Source: Nitrospinota bacterium
GTDB taxonomy: Bacteria > Nitrospinota > Nitrospinia > SZUA-224
Assembly (NCBI GenBank): GCA_016212345.1
Contig: JACRGM010000039.1
Span: forward strand, 1-5,779
DNA length: 5,779 bases
Direction: 5' to 3'
Part shown: one piece after another, positions 1 through 5,779 of the stretch
How positions within the stretch are numbered: the stretch's first letter is position 1
Layout: the number at the start of each line of letters is the position of its first letter
Program-made: the position numbers and the translations under genes
The notes under the pieces: generated by a model
Told to the model about the DNA's origin: nothing
Database searches by the model: none
Seen by the model: only the letters and a program-made list of their open reading frames with translations

Positions 1-2226
1 GCGGAGGCTACTATTATGGAGTTAGGTATCTATGAGGATACAGGATCACTTACCTTTAGCTCCACTACACCAAAGGATCTAGAGGCAGCAGCCTATCTCC
101 TCTCTATTGGTGCCAATCTCAATATTGTTTCGGATTTCATATACAGGGAATTAAACCCTGAACAGATATCCCTCCTTAACGATCTGATCCATTCGGCAGA
201 GAGTTATGATATAAATGGTGTTCAGGTGGTAATTGCAACCGCCTCGACTGAAAAGTATGTGGGTGATCTGGCGATCCTGACTCACAAGTTAAAGGATATG
301 GAGAATCTAAATGTCCTCTTTACCCTTGTCATGATGAATGATCGAATTCACCTTGTTGGACGAAGCAGGATTGAGGCTGTAGATGTAGCTGAGATAGCAT
401 TCGAGTTTGGTGGAGGAGGACACCCTACAGCAGCCTCTGCCTCTATCCCTACAAAGATGGGGACAATGATCCAGATAAAGGATAGGCTATTAAAACTTAT
501 AAAGGAGAGGATCCATGGTCTAGAACTGGTAGGGGATCTGATGGCATCATCTGTTATATCTGTCCAGATCGGGGATACTATCAAGGATGCAGAAGATATA
601 ATGACGAGATTCAATATAAACGCCCTTCCGGTTCTCAAGGAGAAGATATCAGTAGGATTGATTACAAGGCAGATAGTAGAGAAGGCTATATTTCACAATT
701 TTAGAGAAGAAAAGGTCTCAGAGTTTATGACCACAGAATTTTCTACCGTCTATCCCGATACACCTTTCAGGGAGGTCGATAGGCTGATAATAGAGAACAA
801 GCAGAGACTGGTCCCTGTGATCGATAAAAAGGAAGGGAATATTGTGGGTATTATCAGCCGCGGAGATCTACTCAGTATACTGTATGGAGATATGCTGAAG
901 AAGCCACGATTACTCCATCCAGATGAGGATGGGGTAAGGTATTCCTTTAGAAAGAATATCAAAGATATTATGGTTAAGAGACTCCCCGAACATATCCTAA
1001 GACTCTTTGAGGTCATTGCCCATGCAGGGGATAAGAAGAGATACCCTGTATATGTTGTTGGTGGATTCGTTCGTGATCTCCTTATGGGGTTGGAGAATCT
1101 AGACATTGATATAGTGGTTGAGGGGGATGGGATAGCACTTGCCGGTGAGATTGCAAAGGAGGTCTCAGGGAGAATAAGGAGTCATGAGAAATTTGGTACA
1201 GCAATTGTAATCCTTCCTGATGGATTCAGGATAGATGTAGCTACAGCTAGGGCAGAATATTATAAGTACCCAGCAGCATTACCTATTGTGGAGCTTAGCT
1301 CTATAAAGATGGATCTGTATCGTAGGGATTTCACCATAAATGCACTATCTATAAAGCTGAATGGAAAGGATGTAAATAATCTAATAGACTTTTTTGGTGG
1401 GCAGAGGGATATAAAGGAGAAGGTGATCAGGGTTCTTCATAACCTAAGCTTTGTAGAGGATCCTACAAGGGTATTTAGGGCAATAAGGTTTGAACAGAGG
1501 TTCAATTTTAACATCAGTAGGCAGACACAGACCCTTTTGGAGGGTACGGTCAAAAAAGGCCTCTTTAACCGTCTCTCTGGTAGTAGATTATACAGTGAAC
1601 TTGTTCAGATATTGAAGGAAAAGGAGGCTTTAAGAGCGATCAAAAGGATCTCTGAATTTGATCTGTTGAAATTTATACATCCCTTGATCTCCCTTACAGA
1701 TGAGAGCTATACCCTTTTGAGAGAGATAGGTGAGGTCACCGCATGGTATAATCTACTCTTTCTTGATGATAAAGTAGAGACATGGTTTATCTATCTTATG
1801 GGGTTGTTAGATAGACTCAATACTGAGGAGATCAGAGAGACAGTTAGTCGGCTCTCTATACCTGCACGATATGCAAGTAGATTGATTGAGGGAAAGGATA
1901 TGGTAAAAGGGGTAGCGACAGAATTGTCAGATAGACATGATCTAACCCCAAGTCAGGTATATAAGATATTATATCCATTATCACTGGAGGTGCTACTATT
2001 CCTTATGGCCAAGATACAGGAGGAGAGGGGAAGGAGACATATTTCACTTTACTTGACAAGGCTGAAATCTGTTAAGATAGATGTAAGTGGTAAAGACCTG
2101 ATTGAGATAGGCTTCACACCAGGTCCCCTTTTCAGAGTGATTCTGGGGACTATAAAAGAGGCAAAACTAAATGGCCGTCTCAGTACCAAAAAAGAGGAGC
2201 TTGAATTTGTGAAGGAGAATTTTTAA
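1..2226 (+). CDS. tRNA nucleotidyltransferase (CCA- or A-adding), DHH-CBS-CBS-NTase fusion, 5'-partial
   Basis: This enzyme adds or repairs the 3'-terminal CCA (or only the final A) of tRNA in the cytoplasm. The frame is open from base 1, and five residues (AEATI) precede the Met at 16. That Met is internal, because AEATIMELGIYEDTG is the last conserved block of a DHH phosphoesterase core, so the start and the DHH motif itself lie upstream. Numbering from the Met at 16: DHHA1-type segment about 65-145 with FGGGGHPTAAS (131-141); CBS 1 about 172-228; CBS 2 about 233-292; class II nucleotidyltransferase from about 343, with VGGFVRDLLMG (348-358), catalytic pair D363/D365, RRDFTINA (436-443) and EDPTR (481-485); helical tRNA-binding tail ending in a conserved GxDLIxxGFxPGP-like block (692-704). 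All catalytic motifs look intact. The same architecture is known in the A-adding enzyme of Aquifex, where CC-addition is a separate protein; I cannot decide specificity from this sequence. About 100-150 N-terminal residues are probably missing. It is likely cotranscribed with the M50 gene 23 bases downstream. Confidence 0.95.
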   Translation, partial: AEATIMELGIYEDTGSLTFSSTTPKDLEAAAYLLSIGANLNIVSDFIYRELNPEQISLLNDLIHSAESYDINGVQVVIATASTEKYVGDLAILTHKLKDMENLNVLFTLVMMNDRIHLVGRSRIEAVDVAEIAFEFGGGGHPTAASASIPTKMGTMIQIKDRLLKLIKERIHGLELVGDLMASSVISVQIGDTIKDAEDIMTRFNINALPVLKEKISVGLITRQIVEKAIFHNFREEKVSEFMTTEFSTVYPDTPFREVDRLIIENKQRLVPVIDKKEGNIVGIISRGDLLSILYGDMLKKPRLLHPDEDGVRYSFRKNIKDIMVKRLPEHILRLFEVIAHAGDKKRYPVYVVGGFVRDLLMGLENLDIDIVVEGDGIALAGEIAKEVSGRIRSHEKFGTAIVILPDGFRIDVATARAEYYKYPAALPIVELSSIKMDLYRRDFTINALSIKLNGKDVNNLIDFFGGQRDIKEKVIRVLHNLSFVEDPTRVFRAIRFEQRFNFNISRQTQTLLEGTVKKGLFNRLSGSRLYSELVQILKEKEALRAIKRISEFDLLKFIHPLISLTDESYTLLREIGEVTAWYNLLFLDDKVETWFIYLMGLLDRLNTEEIRETVSRLSIPARYASRLIEGKDMVKGVATELSDRHDLTPSQVYKILYPLSLEVLLFLMAKIQEERGRRHISLYLTRLKSVKIDVSGKDLIEIGFTPGPLFRVILGTIKEAKLNGRLSTKKEELEFVKENF

Positions 2227-2249
2227 GGTATTTTCATAGGACTTATGAT

Positions 2250-2951
2250 ATGAATTCTATCATTCAACAGATCTCGATAAATGCCATACCCATCATATTG
2301 GCAATCGTGCTCCATGAGATTGCGCATGGGTGGGTTGCTTATAGACTTGGCGATCCAACAGCCAAGCAGATGGGGAGATTGACACTTAATCCAATCGCCC
2401 ATATAGATATAGTTGGCACAGTTATTTTACCCCTCGTACTTATCCTTACTGGATCAGGCTTTGTATTCGCCTATGCCAAACCTGTCCCTGTCAATTTTTC
2501 AAACCTTAGGAGGCCAAAGGAGGATATGGTATGGGTAGCGGGAGCCGGTCCTTTAACAAATATATTAATAGCGGGGGTATCTGCCATTATATTCCGCCTC
2601 ATATTCTATATTAACCCTGAACTGGTGGGATATATAGTAGATCCTTATAGGTTATTCAGCAGAGGTGGACTGGAGGTCTCTATCATGGTTCCAATCGCAT
2701 TAATGCTCCTTGCCAGTGTTCGGCTTAATATACTATTAGCAGTAATAAATCTTATCCCTATACCTCCTGCAGATGGAGGGAGGATACTGGTAGGACTCTT
2801 ACCTTATAGACAGGCAATTGCATACTCCAAGATAGAACCAATAGGGATGTTTCTCCTTTTCTTTCTCCTCTTCTTTGATCCTCTGAAGATATTCAGTCAT
2901 ATTATATGGCCTATTATCGGCACTATGATAAAATTGTTTCTATGGTGGTAA
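2250..2951 (+). CDS. Site-2 protease family (M50) intramembrane metalloprotease
   Basis: A 233-residue polytopic membrane protein of the M50/site-2 protease family, which cleaves substrates within the membrane using zinc; the substrate here is unknown. The zinc motif HEIAHG (residues 22-27, ligands H22 and H26, catalytic E23) lies in the first membrane helix. It is followed by LNPIAHID (47-54), a family-typical AKPVPVN segment (76-82), GPLTN (100-104) in a later helix, and the third-ligand region NLIPIPPADGG (167-177) with D175. Hydrophobic stretches at roughly 8-25, 55-72, 97-120, 145-170 and 197-228 predict about five to six membrane segments. There is no PDZ domain or CBS pair, so this is the short minimal form rather than the RseP type. 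The family usually has LDGG where this protein has ADGG; the ligand Asp is kept. The ATG at 2250 is preceded by AGGA at 2238-2241. An ATG at 2245 is out of frame and stops after two codons. It lies between the tRNA nucleotidyltransferase and trpS, a frequent bacterial arrangement. Confidence 0.95.
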   Translation: MNSIIQQISINAIPIILAIVLHEIAHGWVAYRLGDPTAKQMGRLTLNPIAHIDIVGTVILPLVLILTGSGFVFAYAKPVPVNFSNLRRPKEDMVWVAGAGPLTNILIAGVSAIIFRLIFYINPELVGYIVDPYRLFSRGGLEVSIMVPIALMLLASVRLNILLAVINLIPIPPADGGRILVGLLPYRQAIAYSKIEPIGMFLLFFLLFFDPLKIFSHIIWPIIGTMIKLFLWW

Positions 2952-2972
2952 ATCAAGAGGGGGTTAATCTTT

Positions 2973-3968
2973 ATGGAAACTAAAAAGCGGGTACTAAGTG
3001 GCATGCAGGCATCTGGGAGGCTTCATCTCGGGAATCTATTGGGGGCTTTAACCAAGTGGAAGGAGCTTCAGGATGGGTATGAATGCTTCTACTTTATCGC
3101 TGACTGGCATGCCCTTAGCACATGCTATGAAGATACACATGAGATTAAAGGAAATACCTTTGAGATAGCAGTTGATTGGCTCAGTGTAGGGATCGATCCT
3201 GAAAAGAGCACTATCTTTATCCAGTCACTTGTCCCTGAACATGCTATACTTCATCTCCTCCTTTCCATGATAACACCTATACCATGGCTGGAGAGGAATC
3301 CCACATATAAAGAGAAACAGATGGAGATAAAGGATAGAGACCTTACCACATATGGATTTCTCGGTTACCCAGTACTGCAGACAGCAGATATTGTCCTTTA
3401 TAAAGCAAACTGCGTACCCGTTGGTATAGATCAACTACCTCATCTGGAATTAACAAGGGAGATAGTGAGGAGATTTAATTATATTTATAGAAGGGGTGTC
3501 TTTGTGGAACCTGATGCGATCCTCTCAGAGACCCCCAAACTCCCTGGTACAGATGGTAGGAAGATGAGTAAGAGTTATAATAATGCCATATATCTATCAG
3601 ACCCCCCTGAGGAGATAGAAAAGAAGGTAAGATCCATGCTAACAGACCCTCAGAGGGTAAGACGAACAGATCCCGGGGATCCAGAGGTATGCCCTGTGTT
3701 TGCCCTTCACAAGATATATTCCCCTACCCCTTCTCATATCTCCGAGATATCTGATCAGTGCAGGAGGGCAAAGATAGGGTGTGTGGACTGCAAGATGATA
3801 CTTGTAAGAAACCTTATCAAAGAGATAAGGCCTATATATGAGAGGCGGTGTGAACTAAGATCTAATCCTGAAGGTATATACGAGATCCTAATAGAGGGGA
3901 GCAAAAAGGCACGAAGGATTGCCATTGCCACCCTCAAAGAGGCAACCGAGGCCATGGGTATGGGGTGA
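2973..3968 (+). CDS. trpS: Tryptophan--tRNA ligase (TrpRS), class I, with predicted [4Fe-4S] motif
   Basis: A cytoplasmic enzyme that activates tryptophan with ATP and charges tRNA-Trp. Its 331 residues match the usual bacterial length. The N-terminus has the TrpRS block KRVLSGMQASGRLHLGN, with the HIGH-equivalent HLGN at residues 18-21. The Rossmann core includes GYPVLQTADI (131-140) and VPVGIDQLPHLELTREI (148-164), and the KMSKS loop is exact at 197-201, following PGTDGR. The C-terminal anticodon-side region carries four cysteines, C240, C263, C270 and C273, spaced C-x22-C-x6-C-x2-C. This is the spacing of the Fe-S cluster site described for Thermotoga maritima TrpRS, so a cluster is inferred. 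The ATG at 2973 has a strong GAGGGGG ribosome site at 2957-2963 and begins 21 bases after the M50 stop, which points to cotranscription. No attenuator or T-box is visible in the short gap. The gene looks intact. Confidence 0.98.
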   Translation: METKKRVLSGMQASGRLHLGNLLGALTKWKELQDGYECFYFIADWHALSTCYEDTHEIKGNTFEIAVDWLSVGIDPEKSTIFIQSLVPEHAILHLLLSMITPIPWLERNPTYKEKQMEIKDRDLTTYGFLGYPVLQTADIVLYKANCVPVGIDQLPHLELTREIVRRFNYIYRRGVFVEPDAILSETPKLPGTDGRKMSKSYNNAIYLSDPPEEIEKKVRSMLTDPQRVRRTDPGDPEVCPVFALHKIYSPTPSHISEISDQCRRAKIGCVDCKMILVRNLIKEIRPIYERRCELRSNPEGIYEILIEGSKKARRIAIATLKEATEAMGMG

Positions 3969-4016
3969 GGTGTGAGATGCAGTGCTGAGGTTATTGAAAT
4001 ATTACCCTATTTTTCT

Positions 4017-4042
4017 CTTTCCCAAGCTCCTGCTTGGGAAAG
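4017..4042. repeat. Perfect palindrome, 11-bp stem and 4-base loop
   Basis: CTTTCCCAAGC (4017-4027) and GCTTGGGAAAG (4032-4042) are exact reverse complements around the loop TCCT. The element begins 48 bases after the trpS stop. It resembles the short CCCAAGCT-type hairpin repeats that recur between genes in many environmental bacterial genomes; this is recalled, not checked. It could end or slow transcription of the trpS operon, but no run of T follows the right arm, so it does not fit a standard Rho-independent terminator. A REP-like dispersed repeat is the better reading. Confidence 0.75.
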
Positions 4043-4082
4043 TCTATGTCACAAACCCACCAAGTATTGATTACCGCTCTCC

Positions 4083-4116
4083 TCTCCCCTTTGGGGAGAG
4101 GGCAGGGTGAGGGGTA
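4083..4116. repeat. REP-like palindrome with GA-rich tail
   Basis: CCTCTCCCC (4083-4091) pairs exactly with GGGGAGAGG (4095-4103) across the loop TTT, and a T-G wobble could extend the stem by one. The right arm continues into GCAGGGTGAGGGG (4104-4116). Read on the minus strand, the element is a CCCTCACCCTGCCCTCTCCCC-like sequence followed by its partial complement. Very similar dispersed intergenic repeats are familiar from many bacterial genomes and behave like REP or MITE-type elements; this rests on memory of such sequences. A T-rich run (TATTTTATTTT, 4117-4127) follows the tail about 13 bases after the stem, too far for a classical terminator, though weak termination is possible. Confidence 0.7.
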
Positions 4117-4158
4117 TTTTATTTTCATGATGATTTTAATTATGAGAAAATTAATTTT

Positions 4159-4164
4159 AGAGGG
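4159..4164 (+). promoter_or_regulatory. Ribosome binding site fixing the start of the OLD-family gene
   Basis: AGAGGG lies five bases before the ATG at 4170. An in-frame TAG at 4158-4160 rules out any earlier start, and the next codon (TTG at 4173) is the only close alternative. Together these settle the ATG at 4170. Confidence 0.7.
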
Positions 4165-4169
4165 TTAAT

Positions 4170-5779
4170 ATGTTGACCCGAATTAAAGTAAAAAATTTTA
4201 AGAAACTTGATAATGTTGATATTGAACTCGGCAAGACCGTTGTATTGATAGGGCCAAATAACAGCGGTAAAACTTCTGCTTTACAGGCTCTTGCTTTATG
4301 GGATATCGGTCTTAGGCAGTGGAATGTAAAAAGGGTGGGAAAAGCATCTCCAGAAAAGCGTCCCGGAGTTGCAATCAACAGGCTTGAACTGCTCTCTATT
4401 CCTGTCCCTAATCTTAATCTCTTATGGTCAGATTTGCATACAAGGGGCACCGAACAAGTGGGGGATAAAAAACGCACAAAAAATGTACGCATTGATGTAA
4501 TAGTTGAAGGTGTAATAAAGGATAAGAATTGGTCATGCGGAATTGAATTTGATTATAGCGGTGAAGAATCCTGTATCTGCAGGCCGATACGCAAGGCCGG
4601 ATATGAAGACAGACCTGTAAAAGATGCAAAATTTACAGAGATTCCTGATGAGGCAAATGAAGTAAAAATTGCATTTCTTCCCCCTATGTCCGGTCTTGCT
4701 GCAGTTGAACCAAAATTAGAGCCAGGCAGACTCAATGTCCTTTTGGGAGAAGGACAGACAGCACAGGTGCTCAGGAATTTATGTTATCAAATCTATGAAA
4801 AATCAAATGCCAATTCGGATTGGCAGCAGTTAACTGAACAGATAAGGATGCTTTTCGGCATAGAACTTCTGCCTCCTCAATATATTAAGGAGCGCGGGGA
4901 GATAAGAATGTCTTACAAAGAGCAAAGTGGTAAACAATTTGATTTATCTTCTTCTGGAAGGGGGCTTCAGCAGACACTCCTTCTACTTGCGCATCTTTAT
5001 GCAAATCCAAAAACAGTTTTGCTGCTTGACGAACCCGATGCACACCTTGAAGTACTTCGCCAGAGGCAGACCTATCAGTTGATTACGGATATAGCGGGGA
5101 AAAAAGGCTCTCAGATTATTGCAGCCAGTCATTCAGAAGTTGTGCTTAATGAAGCTGCTGAGCGTGATGTTGTTATAGCATTTGTCGGCAAACCTCACAG
5201 GATTGACGATAGAGGAAGTCAGGTTTTAAAATCGCTTAAAGAAATTGGATTTGATCATTACTATTTGGCAGAAGAGACAGGATGGGTATTGTATCTTGAA
5301 GGCGCAACTGATCTTGCAATATTAAAGGCATTTGCAGAAATATTAGAGCATAAAGAAGCAATAGATGCCCTTGCAAAACCTTTTGTTCATTATGTTGGAA
5401 ATCGGCCAGGCGATGTAAAAAAGCATTTCTGGGGATTGAAATATGCAAAAAGTGATTTGGTCGGAATTGCAATTTTTGACCGTCTTGAAAGACCATTGCC
5501 GGATGACATGGGGGCTGAAGGTCTTCAATGGAAGCAATGGAAGAAAAAAGAAGTCGAAAATTATCTTTGCACGGAAGAAATTCTTTTAGCTTATACAAAA
5601 TATGATTTAAGAGACGATCTTTTTGGAATCGCAGAGGCAGAACCAAGGATTAATGCAATGAAGGAAGCAATTGCAGAGATTGCTTTAGCCTTAAAAACAC
5701 TGAATAAGCCTGACCCGTGGTCTGCAGATATAAAGGCAACTGATGAGTTTCTTGACCCCTTATTTGATAAATATTTTGA
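4170..5779 (+). CDS. OLD-family AAA ATPase with C-terminal TOPRIM nuclease-like domain, 3'-partial
   Basis: 536 complete codons are visible with no stop, so the gene runs past the right edge. The N-terminal half is an ABC/SMC-like ATPase: start block MLTRIKVKNFKKLDNVDIEL, Walker A GPNNSGKT (28-35), a LPPMSGL segment (170-176), an ABC-signature-like SSSGRGLQQ (260-268), Walker B LLLDEP (284-289) followed by DAHLE with H292, and a switch histidine in ASHSE (H321). The C-terminal half is TOPRIM-like: YLEGATD (375-381, with the Glu at 377 and Asp at 381), then IFDRLE (435-440) where a DxD motif is expected, then KKEVENYL (459-466), resembling the conserved E-x-E-N-Y-L block of OLD proteins. OLD-family proteins are ATP-regulated DNA nucleases; members include phage P2 Old and GajA of Gabija defence. 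Partner and substrate are unknown here. The gene stands apart from the upstream operon, with its own ribosome site. Its codon choice (more ATT for Ile, more CGC/CGT for Arg) differs from its neighbours and suggests separate acquisition. A solitary ATP-dependent endonuclease is as likely as a defence-system component. Confidence 0.93.
   Translation, partial: MLTRIKVKNFKKLDNVDIELGKTVVLIGPNNSGKTSALQALALWDIGLRQWNVKRVGKASPEKRPGVAINRLELLSIPVPNLNLLWSDLHTRGTEQVGDKKRTKNVRIDVIVEGVIKDKNWSCGIEFDYSGEESCICRPIRKAGYEDRPVKDAKFTEIPDEANEVKIAFLPPMSGLAAVEPKLEPGRLNVLLGEGQTAQVLRNLCYQIYEKSNANSDWQQLTEQIRMLFGIELLPPQYIKERGEIRMSYKEQSGKQFDLSSSGRGLQQTLLLLAHLYANPKTVLLLDEPDAHLEVLRQRQTYQLITDIAGKKGSQIIAASHSEVVLNEAAERDVVIAFVGKPHRIDDRGSQVLKSLKEIGFDHYYLAEETGWVLYLEGATDLAILKAFAEILEHKEAIDALAKPFVHYVGNRPGDVKKHFWGLKYAKSDLVGIAIFDRLERPLPDDMGAEGLQWKQWKKKEVENYLCTEEILLAYTKYDLRDDLFGIAEAEPRINAMKEAIAEIALALKTLNKPDPWSADIKATDEFLDPLFDKYF

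Larger units (their letters stand above)
3969..4169. other. Intergenic gap with two palindromic elements
   Basis: This 201-base gap separates the three-gene operon from the OLD-family gene. No coding frame with recognisable content is seen. It holds a perfect 11-bp-stem palindrome (4017-4042) and a second, unrelated CT/GA-rich palindrome (4083-4103 with a 3' tail to about 4116), followed by an AT-rich stretch (about 4117-4158) that leads into the ribosome site of the next gene. A promoter for the OLD gene would be expected in the AT-rich part. I see -10-like AT-rich sequence around 4134-4146 but no convincing -35 partner, so I do not call one. Confidence 0.8.

Noticed and set aside
16..18. 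ATG at 16 as the true start of the tRNA nucleotidyltransferase
   Set aside because: The preceding codons AEATI belong to the same conserved DHH block and no stop or ribosome site comes before it; the gene continues upstream of the window.
348..1106. Minus-strand open frames of 96 and 118 codons inside the tRNA nucleotidyltransferase gene
   Set aside because: They lie opposite a clearly conserved coding region, have low-complexity Ser/Ile-rich translations and show no recognisable domain.
3994..3999. TTGAAA as a -35 box of a promoter in the gap
   Set aside because: No suitable -10 hexamer lies 16-18 bases downstream; that position falls at the start of the first hairpin.
4017..4042. Classical Rho-independent terminator for the trpS operon
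   Set aside because: The stem is perfect but no T-run follows it on either strand (the minus-strand continuation is A-rich), so I list it as a repeat instead.
4017..4103. CRISPR array
   Set aside because: The two palindromes are different in sequence and occur once each; there are no regularly spaced direct repeats.
4083..4127. Second hairpin plus T-rich run as an intrinsic terminator
   Set aside because: The T-rich run starts 13 bases after the stem, beyond the usual spacing, and the tail matches a dispersed-repeat pattern better.
4157..5646. Several minus-strand open frames (60-136 codons) opposite the OLD-family gene
   Set aside because: The plus strand encodes a continuous protein with ordered Walker A, signature, Walker B and TOPRIM motifs; the antisense translations have no family features.
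5777..5779. TGA at the very end of the window as the stop of the OLD-family gene
   Set aside because: The frame set by the ATG at 4170 reads ...TAT TTT then GA plus one missing base; the TGA is out of frame and no frameshift was found along the 536 codons.

Overview
The window holds four protein-coding genes, all on the + strand, and no RNA genes or CRISPR arrays that I can see. The first three sit close together (gaps of 23 and 21 bases) and look like one housekeeping operon: the 3' part of a large multidomain tRNA nucleotidyltransferase (remnant DHH/DHHA1 domain, two CBS domains, class II nucleotidyltransferase), a site-2-type M50 membrane metalloprotease, and tryptophanyl-tRNA synthetase (trpS). 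The fourth gene, after a 201-base gap, encodes an OLD-family AAA ATPase with a C-terminal TOPRIM domain. It is still open at the right edge of the window.

The organism is a bacterium with moderately AT-rich DNA. The housekeeping genes favour AGA/AGG arginine and ATA/ATC isoleucine codons. The DHH-CBS-CBS-nucleotidyltransferase architecture, the order nucleotidyltransferase - M50 - trpS, and an Fe-S-type cysteine set in TrpRS fit anaerobic or deep-branching lineages such as Nitrospirota, Desulfobacterota-like groups or Aquificota. This placement is an inference from gene style, not from a search, and is low confidence.

Layout: 1-2226 nucleotidyltransferase (5' end missing); 2250-2951 M50 protease; 2973-3968 trpS; 3969-4169 intergenic, with two different palindromes (a perfect 11-bp stem at 4017-4042 and a 9-bp stem at 4083-4103 within a CT/GA-rich element); 4170-5779 OLD-family gene (3' end missing).

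The first and third genes both serve tRNA function (3' end maturation and tryptophan charging). The M50 protease is a frequent neighbour of such genes without a known mechanistic link. The OLD-family gene is of a different kind. Its codon choice differs, repeat elements separate it from the operon, and its family is often found in anti-phage systems (Gabija GajA and relatives). The most informative points are the complete C-x22-C-x6-C-x2-C motif in TrpRS, the altered TOPRIM DxD position (D-R-L) in the OLD protein, and the likely junction between core operon and accessory DNA in the repeat-bearing gap. I do not see a clearly new system within the window; whether the OLD gene belongs to one depends on the genes to its right.
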